NCBI GenBank assembly: GCA_002304995.1 | Contig: DBPV01000113.1 | Span: 1-21,282, forward strand | From: Syntrophaceae bacterium UBA1411 | GTDB lineage: Bacteria; Desulfobacterota; Syntrophia; Syntrophales; Smithellaceae | Reading direction: 5' to 3' | Length of the DNA: 21,282 nt | In this document: piece by piece, positions 7,295 through 14,050 of the stretch | How positions within the stretch are numbered: position 1 is the stretch's first letter | How the letters are laid out: every line of letters begins with the position of its first letter | The notes under the pieces: generated by a model | What the model was told of the DNA's origin: nothing | The model's database searches: none | Seen by the model: only the letters and a program-made list of their open reading frames with translations | Made by a program: the position numbers and the translations under genes

Positions 7295-8536
7295 TCAAAC
7301 CAAAATGCCCGACAGCGCGTGTACGAACAGCCCGCTGCGCAGCTTGGGTTCAAACCAGGTGGATTTGGGCGGCATGATCTTGCCGGCGTCGGCCACCTTC
7401 ATGATCTGCTCCATCGTCGTGGGATAGAGGGAAAAGGCCACGGCATAGCCGTCGCGGTCCACCAGCTTTTCCAGCTCCGCCATGCCGCGGATGCCGCCGA
7501 TGAATTTGATCCGGTCGTCGGTGCGCGGGTCGGCAATCCCCAGGACGGGCGCCAGCAGACACTCCTGCAAAATGGCCGCGTCCAGGCTCGCCACCGGATC
7601 CTGCGCGTCAAAGGCGCCTTCTTTCACGGTCAGGCCATACCAGACGCCGCCCAGGTACATGCCGAAATCGTGCAGGCGCCGCGGCGACTTTTCGGCAAAG
7701 GATTTGACCACCGTGAATGCGGCGCTCACCTTCTCCAGAAACTGCGCGGGCGTCAAACCGTTCAGGTCCTTCACCGCCCGGTTGTAGTCCATGACTTTCA
7801 ATTGATCGTGCGGGAAAAACACCGCCAGCACCCGGTCGGATTCCTGCGCCCGGTCCGGCAGGCGGCGCCGGCGGGCGATGGTGGCGCCGGCGGCGGCCCG
7901 ATGATGCCCGTCGGCGATGTAGAGCGACTCCACCTGGGCGAATTCGGTCCGGATGTCTTCGATGGCCGCTCGGTCGGCCACGACCCAGGCGGTGTGGACC
8001 ACGCCGTCGTCGGCGGTAAAATCGTATTCGGGCCGGCCGGCAACGATGGTCTCCACAAGCGCGCTCAAGCGGGGACGCGCCGGATAGCTGATGAAAACGG
8101 GGCCGGTCTGCGCGTTCACGCCGTCCACGTGGCGGATGCGGTCGTCTTCCTTGTCCTGGCGGGTTAATTCATGCTTCTTGATTTTTCCCGCGTCGTATTC
8201 GGCGGCGCTCATCACACCGACAATTCCCGTCTGCGCCTGCGCTCCCATCTTCTGGCGGTACACGTAGTAGCAGGGCGCCGGATCCTGCTGCAAAATGCCG
8301 TCCGCGCAGAGCCTGACAAAGTTTTTCTTCGCCGTTTCGTAAATCAGCGGATCATCGGGCCGCGTGCCGTCCGGCACGTCGATTTCCGATTTTTCCACGT
8401 GCAGAAAGCTCAGCGGCTTTCCCGCCGTTGCTTTTTGTCCTTCTTCCCGGGTCATCACATCATAAGGCAGGGCCGCCACGTCGGCTGCATAAGCCGCCTG
8501 CGGTCGAACCGCCTGAAAGGGTAATACCGAAGCCAT
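7295..8536 (-). CDS. DUF1015 family protein
   Basis: This 413-residue protein matches the DUF1015 (COG4198) family. It opens MASVLPFQAVRP, as members do, and carries two hallmark motifs: KKHELTRQDKEDDRIRHV (120-137) and YIADGHHRAAAG (206-217). The DGHHR element recalls the catalytic motif of the ParB/SerK-like fold, which uses nucleotide phosphates, but that link is inference. The start at 8536 has AAGGAG 9 bases upstream; a longer in-frame extension would run across the divergent promoter. In many anaerobes this family lies beside serine-biosynthesis genes. Here a phosphoglycerate-dehydrogenase-like gene lies three genes downstream. The biochemical function is not established. Confidence 0.88.
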   Translation of the reverse strand: MASVLPFQAVRPQAAYAADVAALPYDVMTREEGQKATAGKPLSFLHVEKSEIDVPDGTRPDDPLIYETAKKNFVRLCADGILQQDPAPCYYVYRQKMGAQAQTGIVGVMSAAEYDAGKIKKHELTRQDKEDDRIRHVDGVNAQTGPVFISYPARPRLSALVETIVAGRPEYDFTADDGVVHTAWVVADRAAIEDIRTEFAQVESLYIADGHHRAAAGATIARRRRLPDRAQESDRVLAVFFPHDQLKVMDYNRAVKDLNGLTPAQFLEKVSAAFTVVKSFAEKSPRRLHDFGMYLGGVWYGLTVKEGAFDAQDPVASLDAAILQECLLAPVLGIADPRTDDRIKFIGGIRGMAELEKLVDRDGYAVAFSLYPTTMEQIMKVADAGKIMPPKSTWFEPKLRSGLFVHALSGILV

Positions 8537-8562
8537 AGGTTTGTCTCCTTGCTGAAAATCTG

Positions 8563-8591
8563 TTGCGCAAGGTGTAACACAATGGCATAAT
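8563..8591 (+). promoter_or_regulatory. sigma70-like promoter for the alpha/beta hydrolase gene
   Basis: TTGCGC (8563-8568), a 17-base spacer and CATAAT (8586-8591, 5 of 6) lie about 47 bases upstream of the hydrolase ATG, in the 102-base gap between divergent genes. The minus-strand promoter of the DUF1015 gene must overlap the same gap, but I see no clear one. Confidence 0.55.
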
Positions 8592-8638
8592 CCGGGCAAT
8601 ATCAAATTCAGAACGCCGAAAGGAAAACGCAAAAGAAA

Positions 8639-9184
8639 ATGGCTGACACGCTGGTTTTTATTCACGGCCTGGAGAGCACCTCCCAGGGCAACAAGGGCAG
8701 GTACTTCCGGGAACACTTTCCGCAGATGATCATTCTGGACTATCCGGGCGACTTTGCGGCCCGGATGCGGAAATTAAACGACGTTTTACACGGGCGGAAG
8801 GCTCTTGTCCTGGTGGGATCCAGCTACGGAGGCCTGATGGCGGCTTGCTTTGCGCGGGAAAACACAGAGCGGGTGAAAAAGCTGATCCTCCTGGCCCCTG
8901 CCTTGACACTGGAAGAGTTCGCCTCCGCGGCCGCAAGCCCGCTGACGATTCCCGTGGTCATCTATCACGGCACGAAAGACGATATCGTCGATCCGCAGGC
9001 GGTCAAAGCCATCGCCGAAAAATCCTTCAGCTGCCTGGAGCACCACCTCGTGGAGGACGACCACCCCTTAAGCAACGTTTTTCCGACGCTGCCCTGGCTG
9101 GAACTGCTCGCCCGGCGCGCGGATTTTTGCAAAGATCCGCGTGGGTCGGCGGTCCAAAAGACCGATCATCCCGAAAGACATTGA
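8639..9184 (+). CDS. alpha/beta-fold hydrolase, small esterase/thioesterase-like
   Basis: This 181-residue protein opens TLVFIHGLEST, the oxyanion-side HG motif. The nucleophile elbow is GSSYGG (Ser62), the acid is in GTKDDIVD (Asp114 or Asp115), and the catalytic His142 is in EDDHPLS. The order and spacing fit a complete catalytic triad on a minimal fold, without the cap domain found in longer hydrolases. The start has only a weak AGGA about 14 bases upstream. It lies just before phaE, and a candidate phaE promoter overlaps its stop codon. An acyl-ester or thioester substrate would suit the PHA neighbourhood, but nothing in the sequence proves it. It lacks a lipase-type substrate-binding domain, so I do not call it a PHA depolymerase. 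Confidence 0.8.
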   Translation: MADTLVFIHGLESTSQGNKGRYFREHFPQMIILDYPGDFAARMRKLNDVLHGRKALVLVGSSYGGLMAACFARENTERVKKLILLAPALTLEEFASAAASPLTIPVVIYHGTKDDIVDPQAVKAIAEKSFSCLEHHLVEDDHPLSNVFPTLPWLELLARRADFCKDPRGSAVQKTDHPERH

Positions 9185-9209
9185 CAAAACAGGGCGTCTA
9201 TATTAAAAA
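9181..9209 (+). promoter_or_regulatory. candidate promoter of the phaE-phaC-GAF-phaJ operon
   Basis: A perfect TTGACA (9181-9186) overlaps the hydrolase stop codon. After a 17-base spacer comes TAAAAA (9204-9209, 4 of 6), in an AT-rich patch unlike the surrounding GC-rich sequence. It lies about 85 bases upstream of the phaE ATG. A TTTGCAAA palindrome about 50 bases further upstream (9125-9132) resembles the possible PhaR sites at the phasin/phaR region, but it lies inside a coding sequence. Confidence 0.5.
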
Positions 9210-9295
9210 TTTAACCACGCGTATCAGCGTGAACGCAGACCGTTTGGCGGACCGTTTTTCCCCGCAGCGTCCGTCTTTCCCGAATTGAGGTAACC

Positions 9296-10207
9296 ATGGC
9301 TGACGAAAGCAAGACCTTTCCCTTTTCCGAATCTTCAGTGTTTCCGTGGCTGGCATCCGCCGCGGATCTGTGGCTCGGTCTGGCAAAAAACGCGCCCGGC
9401 GATTCGGACGCCGCGCTGAAAACGCAGACCGCCATCCAGAACCGCTTCACGCAGCAGCTGGAAACCAATCTGAACCTGCTGAAATCCTTATCACGGATCA
9501 TGAGTGAACCGGAGTCCGCGGCCGCGGCCGCCAACTCCGCAAACGCGCTGCCCGAGATTCTCCTGAAGATGGCCCGTTCCGGCTTTGACGCGGCGATGCA
9601 GATTCAAAACCATCTGATGGAAAAGGCGGGCCGGATCGGCAAGCACACGGAAGCGTACAACTTCGACAATCTGGACCAGGACGTCTTCAGGGCGCTCACC
9701 GATGTTTATGAAAAAGAGCTGCGGCAGTACCTGAAAATTCCGCCTCTGGGGCTCGCGCGTTTTTATCAGGAACGCTTCAACGAAATGCTGGACAAGCACA
9801 ATCTGTTTGAAACGACGCTCGCCGAATTTCTCTCCATCCTCTACCTGCCGATGGAAAAGTCGTTCAAGGTGCTGGCGGAAAGGCTCCAGCAGATGGCGGA
9901 GGAAGGCCGTCTGCCGAGCGAGGCCCGGGAAAGCTACGCCCTGTGGCTCAAGATTCTGGAAGGCCATTACATGAACCTGTTCAAATCCCGGGAATACACG
10001 GACGCGCTGCACCGGACGCTCAACAAGCTGGAGGATTTTCTGGTCGCCCGCAATGACGCGATCCGCGATTTGCTGCAGCTTTTTCCGGTGGCGACGCACC
10101 GGGATCTGGACGACCTGTACAAGGAATTCCATCTGCTCAAAAAACGCGTGCGGGAACTGGAAAAGCGGCTCGACATTTCCCCCAACACGGTTTCGGCCGC
10201 CAAATAG
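9296..10207 (+). CDS. phaE: class III poly(R)-hydroxyalkanoate synthase subunit PhaE
   Basis: This 303-residue, mostly helical protein is the non-catalytic partner that activates class III PhaC. The conserved features are the FLSILYLPMEKSF core (178-190), the middle segment PSEARESYALWLKILEGHYM, and the C-terminal stretch VATHRDLDDLYKEFHLLKKR (265-284) leading into a heptad coiled coil that ends near residue 293. This C-terminal signature is typical of PhaE. The start ATG follows GAGG at 5 bases. The gene sits directly upstream of phaC, the reverse of the Allochromatium order. The product is expected on the granule surface in complex with PhaC. Confidence 0.92.
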   Translation: MADESKTFPFSESSVFPWLASAADLWLGLAKNAPGDSDAALKTQTAIQNRFTQQLETNLNLLKSLSRIMSEPESAAAAANSANALPEILLKMARSGFDAAMQIQNHLMEKAGRIGKHTEAYNFDNLDQDVFRALTDVYEKELRQYLKIPPLGLARFYQERFNEMLDKHNLFETTLAEFLSILYLPMEKSFKVLAERLQQMAEEGRLPSEARESYALWLKILEGHYMNLFKSREYTDALHRTLNKLEDFLVARNDAIRDLLQLFPVATHRDLDDLYKEFHLLKKRVRELEKRLDISPNTVSAAK

Positions 10208-10264
10208 CTTTTTTCCCGGCGCGCCGGAGGAAAACCGGCAACAGCCGGAAGGATGATGCCTGCA

Positions 10265-11569
10265 ATGACGAACACGAAAATTCCCCTGGATCTGATTCTG
10301 GAACGCATGGCCGAGGATACGGAAAAGGCGCAAAAGCGCGCCTCCCGGGCCTCCGACGTTCTCCTGGGGGAACTTGACTATGAACTCGGCGCCACGCCCT
10401 ACGATATCGTCTACGAGGAGGACCGCGTCCGGCTCAAGCACTACGCCCGCAATGAAAGCGCCGAAAACAAGCTCAAAGCCCCGCTGCTGGTGGTTTACGC
10501 GCTCATCAACCGCGAGACCATGCTGGATTTGCAGCCGGGCCGCAGCGTCGTGAATACCTTTCTGCAGGAAGGCATCGATCTGTACATGGTGGACTGGGGC
10601 TATCCCACGCGCAAGGACCGCTTCCTCACCATCGACGATCACGTGAACGGCTATCTGGACAACATCGTCGATTTTATCCGCCGCCGGCACGACATTGCGA
10701 AAATCAACCTGATGGGCATCTGCATGGGCGGAACCTTTTGCGTCATGTATGCCGCGCTGCATCCGGAGAAAATCAAAAATCTGATCACCACCGTGACGCC
10801 GACGAATTTCGACACGGACAAGGGCCTTTTGCATGTCTGGATGAAAGACATCGACGCGGACCGCATGATCCGCACCTTCGGAAACATTCCCGGCGATCTG
10901 ATGAATTTCGGCTTTCTGCTGCTCAACCCGGCCCGCCTGATGATCGACAAGTACGTCGGTTTCCTGGAAAACATGGACAGCCGGGATTTCGTGGAAAACT
11001 TCGTGCGTATGGAGCGCTGGATTTTCGACAGCCCCGACGTGCCCGGAGAAACGTTCCGCCAGTTCGTCGAAGACTGTTACCAGAAGAACCTCCTGATCCG
11101 GAACCAGCTGATGCTCGGCGGAAAAAGAGTGGATTTAAAAAAACTGACGATGCCGCTTCTGAATTTCTTCGGCGAATATGACCACCTGGTGCCGCCGCCG
11201 GCCTGCGACCGGCTCGTGGAAGCCGTCGGCAGTTCCGACGCCGAAAACGTCTGCCTGGAAACCGGCCATATCGGCATTTACGTGAGCTCCAAATTCCAGC
11301 GTCAGTTTGCGCCGCGCATCGCCCGGTGGCTCAAGGAGCGCGATGAAGAGGAACCGGCCCTTGCCGCCGCTGCGGCGCAGCCGTCATCCGGTCAAAAACC
11401 GCAGACGAAGCCCGGCCGCGTCCGGTCGCAAAAGGCGGCCGGAAAGAAAAAAACCGCCGCGCCGGCGGCCGCCGGGACCAGACCGGCGCGCCCGCCCCGA
11501 AAGCGGCGGAAGACCACGGCTTCAAAAAGCAGGTCGCTTTTGATGCAGAAGATTGCCGAAGCCATTTAA
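10265..11569 (+). CDS. phaC: class III poly(R)-hydroxyalkanoate synthase catalytic subunit PhaC, with a long cationic tail
   Basis: PhaC polymerises (R)-3-hydroxyacyl-CoA into PHA on the granule surface. With the ATG at 10265 the protein has 434 residues. The lipase-like box is GICMGG with catalytic Cys153; Asp306 lies in GEYDHLVPP and His335 in ETGHIG. All three are shifted by the same 4 residues from the Allochromatium vinosum triad, which supports the assignment. Upstream ATGs at 10253 and 10256 are possible, but GGAAGG is then 0 or 3 bases away; it is 12 bases from 10265. Class III PhaC proteins usually end near residue 355-360. This one continues for about 75 residues of Ala, Pro, Lys and Arg (for example GKKKTAAPAAAG and PPRKRRKTTASK), with about 18 basic residues and no acidic residue until the last four. 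That tail is unusual. Confidence 0.95.
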   Translation: MTNTKIPLDLILERMAEDTEKAQKRASRASDVLLGELDYELGATPYDIVYEEDRVRLKHYARNESAENKLKAPLLVVYALINRETMLDLQPGRSVVNTFLQEGIDLYMVDWGYPTRKDRFLTIDDHVNGYLDNIVDFIRRRHDIAKINLMGICMGGTFCVMYAALHPEKIKNLITTVTPTNFDTDKGLLHVWMKDIDADRMIRTFGNIPGDLMNFGFLLLNPARLMIDKYVGFLENMDSRDFVENFVRMERWIFDSPDVPGETFRQFVEDCYQKNLLIRNQLMLGGKRVDLKKLTMPLLNFFGEYDHLVPPPACDRLVEAVGSSDAENVCLETGHIGIYVSSKFQRQFAPRIARWLKERDEEEPALAAAAAQPSSGQKPQTKPGRVRSQKAAGKKKTAAPAAAGTRPARPPRKRRKTTASKSRSLLMQKIAEAI

Positions 11570-11585
11570 AAAGGGAGAAAACCAT

Positions 11586-12641
11586 ATGTCAACCGAAGCA
11601 GGATATTTCCGGGCTTTAAGCAAACTGAGCAAGGAAGCCGGCGCCGCCGCCGATGAGAAGGAAATGCTCCAGTTGTACGTTTCCGCGGCGGTGAAGACCC
11701 TCAAAGCCAAGGCGGCCGTCATTTTCCTCATGGACCAGGATTCGGAGCGCTACATTCAGAATACTGCGGCGGCGCAGGTGGGGCTTTCCGAACGCTACAT
11801 CCACGCCGGTCCGGCGCATGCCGTCAAGATCAGTCCGCAATTGCTCAAAGACGGCCACATGTATTTCCGGGACGCCACAACCGACAGGCGCCTGGCCAAC
11901 CGGGACGCCAAAAAGGCGGAGGGCATCGGCTCGATTCTTTCCGTGCCGGTGATGGACAAAGGCAAAATGCTCGGCATCCTGAGCCTCTATACGAAGGACA
12001 TCCGTGCGTTTTCCCGGGAAGAAATCGATTTCCTGTCCATTCTTGCCGAGCAGGGGGGATCCGCCATCGCCAACGCCCACCTGATCCAAAGGCTGCGCAA
12101 CCAATCCCGGATTTTTCTGAAACTGGCCGCCAGCATCTCCGAGAGCCTCGACGTCAAAACCATTTTACAGGCGCTCACGCAGGATCTCGTGCAGTCCCTG
12201 GATCTCAAGGCGGCGTCGGTCCGTCTGCTCGATGAAAACAAGCGCACGCTCAAAACCGTCGCCAGCTTCGGTCTCAGCGAATCCTACCTCAACAAGGGGC
12301 AAATTCTGGCGGACAAAAACATCGCCCAGGCGCTGAAGGGGAAAACCATCGCCATTACCGACGTGCTTACGGACGAGGGCATTCAGTACAAAGAGGAAAA
12401 GAAGAAAGAAGGCATCGTCTCCATGCTCTACGTGCCGGTTACGTCCAAGGAGGAGGTCATCGGCGTCTTGATCATCTACAGCGGCCGGAAAAGAAAATTC
12501 ACGGAGGATGAAATCCTGCTGGTCACCGCGCTGGCTTACCAGGGCGGCCTGGCCATCACCAACGCCTGCCTGTACATGACCGTGCAGGACGATATCAAGG
12601 ATTTAAAGGAAAACATCTGGAGCCACAAATGCTGGTTCTAA
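11586..12641 (+). CDS. tandem GAF-domain protein in the PHA synthase operon
   Basis: This 351-residue cytoplasmic protein consists of two GAF domains, at about residues 20-165 and 185-335. Each has the typical closing strands and helix: SVPVMDKGKMLGILSLYTKD, then FSREEIDFLSILAEQGGSAI; and YVPVTSKEEVIGVLIIYSG, then FTEDEILLVTALAYQGGLAI. GAF domains bind small molecules such as nucleotides or serve as dimer and redox modules. No kinase, cyclase, phosphodiesterase, PP2C or DNA-binding domain follows: the protein ends in a short amphipathic tail, DLKENIWSHKCWF. The ATG at 11586 has an AGGGAG about 8 bases upstream and leaves a 16-base gap after phaC; the longer reading frame would overlap phaC. 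Its place between phaC and phaJ argues for a role in PHA metabolism, but the ligand and partner are unknown. Confidence 0.88.
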   Translation: MSTEAGYFRALSKLSKEAGAAADEKEMLQLYVSAAVKTLKAKAAVIFLMDQDSERYIQNTAAAQVGLSERYIHAGPAHAVKISPQLLKDGHMYFRDATTDRRLANRDAKKAEGIGSILSVPVMDKGKMLGILSLYTKDIRAFSREEIDFLSILAEQGGSAIANAHLIQRLRNQSRIFLKLAASISESLDVKTILQALTQDLVQSLDLKAASVRLLDENKRTLKTVASFGLSESYLNKGQILADKNIAQALKGKTIAITDVLTDEGIQYKEEKKKEGIVSMLYVPVTSKEEVIGVLIIYSGRKRKFTEDEILLVTALAYQGGLAITNACLYMTVQDDIKDLKENIWSHKCWF

Positions 12642-12672
12642 CCGCAGGCTCCGCCACGAGAAAGGAAAAGAC

Positions 12673-13104
12673 ATGATTACGGGAAAAACCATTTCCGAAC
12701 TGCAGGTCGGCCAGACGGCCGAATTTTCCAAAACCGTTTCGGAAACAGACATCTATTTATACGCGGGCATCACCGGCGATTTCAATCCGGCGCACGTCAA
12801 CGAAGCTTACGCCCAAAACACGTTCTTTAAAACGCGCATCGCGCACGGCATGCTTACCGCGGGTTTCATTTCGGCGATCATCGCCAATCAGCTGCCCGGT
12901 CCGGGGACCATCTATCTTCAGCAGACGCTCAGTTTCCTGGCGCCGGTGCGCATCGGCGACACCATCACGGGGCGCGTCGAAGTTCTCGAATGCATCGCGG
13001 AAAAAAACCGCGTCCGCCTGAAAACCACCTGCCAAAACCAGGACGGCGTCGTCGTGCTCCAGGGCGAAGGCCTGGTCAGCCCCCCTAAAGCGCCGAAAGT
13101 CTGA
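12673..13104 (+). CDS. phaJ: (R)-specific enoyl-CoA hydratase PhaJ (MaoC-like hot-dog fold)
   Basis: This 143-residue single hot-dog-domain protein carries the hydratase-2 motif AGITGDFNPAHVNEAYA, with catalytic Asp36 and His41, followed by TRIAHGMLTAGFIS (55-68). It converts trans-2-enoyl-CoA to (R)-3-hydroxyacyl-CoA, the substrate of PhaC. The length is typical of short PhaJ enzymes. AAAGGAAAAG lies just before the ATG. As the last gene of the phaE-phaC-GAF-phaJ unit, it gives the operon a direct link from beta-oxidation or crotonyl-CoA to polymer. A general MaoC dehydratase role cannot be excluded, but the context makes PhaJ the best name. Confidence 0.92.
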   Translation: MITGKTISELQVGQTAEFSKTVSETDIYLYAGITGDFNPAHVNEAYAQNTFFKTRIAHGMLTAGFISAIIANQLPGPGTIYLQQTLSFLAPVRIGDTITGRVEVLECIAEKNRVRLKTTCQNQDGVVVLQGEGLVSPPKAPKV

Positions 13105-13126
13105 GGCGCGCGCCTCACGCCGGCAT

Positions 13127-13160
13127 AAAAAAAGGCCGCTTCTTTAAAAAAGAAGCGGCC
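13127..13160 (-). terminator. strong intrinsic terminator of the phasin-like operon
   Basis: A perfect 12-bp stem, GGCCGCTTCTTT (13134-13145) pairing with AAAGAAGCGGCC (13149-13160), has a 3-base loop. In the minus-strand direction it is followed at once by seven T residues (A7 at 13127-13133). It lies 17 bases after the stop of the second phasin-like gene. The same hairpin stands about 29 bases after the phaJ stop, but without a good T-run in that direction. It may still help separate the two converging units. Confidence 0.88.
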
Positions 13161-13177
13161 CGACCCCGGCCTGCGGT

Positions 13178-13438
13178 TTACTTCTGTGAAAAAAACGTTT
13201 CTACTTTTTTGAAATTTTCGTCGGCCGCCGCCTTGAATTCCTCGCGGCCTTTCTTGTAGGTTTTAATCCAGTCGTTGACCAGCTTCTTGCCTTCTTCCGG
13301 GAAAAAGGCGGTCTGCTCCATCACGGATGCTACCATCTTCTCGGTCTGGTCCTGAATGGCGGCCATGGCCTCAAAGGAATTGTCAAAGGCCGTCTTGTTG
13401 AAATCCACCATCTGTTTGGCGATCTGTTTGGGTTCCAT
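13178..13438 (-). CDS. short phasin-like granule protein (tandem copy 2)
   Basis: This 86-residue, almost wholly helical protein has no signal peptide. It shares with its upstream neighbour the pattern MVDFNKTAFDNSFEAM, a coiled-coil-like segment, then QTAFFPEEG (42-50), a tryptophan, and YKKGREEFKAAADENF (61-76). Phasins are small amphipathic helical proteins that coat PHA granules, and the location between phaJ and phaR supports that role. Here the protein stops right after the core (FFSQK), with no extra tail. GAGGAGG lies 6 bases before the ATG, and the gap to the upstream gene is 17 bases, so the two are cotranscribed. The phasin name rests on length, amphipathicity and context. Confidence 0.82.
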   Translation of the reverse strand: MEPKQIAKQMVDFNKTAFDNSFEAMAAIQDQTEKMVASVMEQTAFFPEEGKKLVNDWIKTYKKGREEFKAAADENFKKVETFFSQK

Positions 13439-13455
13439 ATTGTCCTCCTCTTTTT

Positions 13456-13854
13456 TTATTTAAGTGTTGTTTTCTTTTGCCGCGTTCCAAGGGGCGCTTT
13501 TCTCTTTCTCGCGGGCGCCGGCTTTTTTTCCTGAAAGTTCTCGCCGGACGTCGCGGCTTTCGCCTGTCGGCCGTCTTCAGCCGGCGACGGCTCCATCCGT
13601 TCGGCGGCGGCAAGACAATAGTGCTCGAAAATCTTGAAACGCCCCTCCATCGTCTGCCGGAATTCCCCAATGCCCTTCTTGTACATTCCGATCCAGCTTT
13701 CTAAAGCCTCCCTGCCCTCTTCCGGAAAAAAAGCCGTCTGCTTTTGAACCATCTCCAGCATCTTATCGGCCTGTTCCTGAAGCGCGTTGAAATTGCCGTC
13801 GAACGCCTTTTTCTGAAAGTCCAGCATGTCTTTGATCATCGTTGAATAAATCAT
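13456..13854 (-). CDS. phasin-like granule protein with cationic tail (tandem copy 1)
   Basis: This 132-residue protein has the same core as the downstream copy: MLDFQKKAFDGNFNAL, a helical segment, QTAFFPEEG near residues 39-47, a tryptophan, and YKKGIGEFRQTMEGRF. After about residue 75 the sequence changes to a disordered, basic tail that includes QEKKPAPARKRKAPLG and TRQKKTTLK. Such Lys/Ala/Pro tails are known from PhaF/AlgP-type phasins that bind DNA; that parallel is inference. The start has GGGGGAG just 3 bases before the ATG; an ATG five codons later is an alternative. It is the first gene of the two-gene unit and follows a promoter with perfect -35 and -10 hexamers. Confidence 0.82.
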   Translation of the reverse strand: MIYSTMIKDMLDFQKKAFDGNFNALQEQADKMLEMVQKQTAFFPEEGREALESWIGMYKKGIGEFRQTMEGRFKIFEHYCLAAAERMEPSPAEDGRQAKAATSGENFQEKKPAPARKRKAPLGTRQKKTTLK

Positions 13855-13898
13855 GATCTCCCCCTGTGCAGTCCTCTTATTCTTTCCTCGTGGGTCTA

Positions 13899-13926
13899 AT
13901 TATAAGCAGAAATCCTCTCTTGTCAA
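13899..13926 (-). promoter_or_regulatory. consensus promoter of the phasin-like operon
   Basis: On the minus strand a perfect TTGACA (13921-13926) and a perfect TATAAT (13899-13904) are separated by 16 bases, about 45 bases before the first phasin-like ATG. This is the strongest promoter match in the window and fits the high expression expected of a granule-coat protein. The -35 sits in TTGATTGACA, and a palindrome that may be the PhaR site lies 9 bases upstream of it. Confidence 0.85.
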
Positions 13927-13935
13927 TCAATTTTT

Positions 13936-13949
13936 TTGCAGTGCAACAT
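13936..13949. promoter_or_regulatory. candidate PhaR operator at the phasin promoter
   Basis: TTGCA-G-TGCAA (13936-13946) is an 11-bp palindrome with a single central base, in an AT-rich gap. It extends to TGCAACAT (13942-13949), whose exact reverse complement ATGTTGCA occurs at 14051-14058 next to phaR. Characterised PhaR proteins bind TGC/GCA-rich inverted repeats at phasin and phaR promoters, so the motif and position fit. Binding is inferred. Confidence 0.55.
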
Positions 13950-13956
13950 TGTCAAA

Positions 13957-13987
13957 TTGGGGCACGCTAAAGATTATTATTTATAAT
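13957..13987 (+). promoter_or_regulatory. candidate phaR promoter
   Basis: A perfect TATAAT (13982-13987) stands in a very AT-rich stretch on the plus strand, about 115 bases before the phaR start. The best upstream partner is poor: TTGGGG (13957-13962) at 19 bases. An alternative is TTGTCA (13949-13954) with GATTAT (13972-13977) at 17 bases, which would overlap the candidate operator. The exact promoter is uncertain. Confidence 0.35.
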
Positions 13988-14050
13988 ATATAGTTAATTC
14001 AAATACTTAAACGAATATTGTCTGTAAGACTAAAGAAACCCATTTATTTT

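Noticed and set aside
9491..10834. 447-codon minus-strand open frame across phaE and phaC
   Set aside because: It spans two well-recognised plus-strand genes and has no motif or RBS.
13958..13975. GGGGCACG as a possible sigma54 -24 element before phaR
   Set aside because: The -12 part does not match TTGC at the required spacing.
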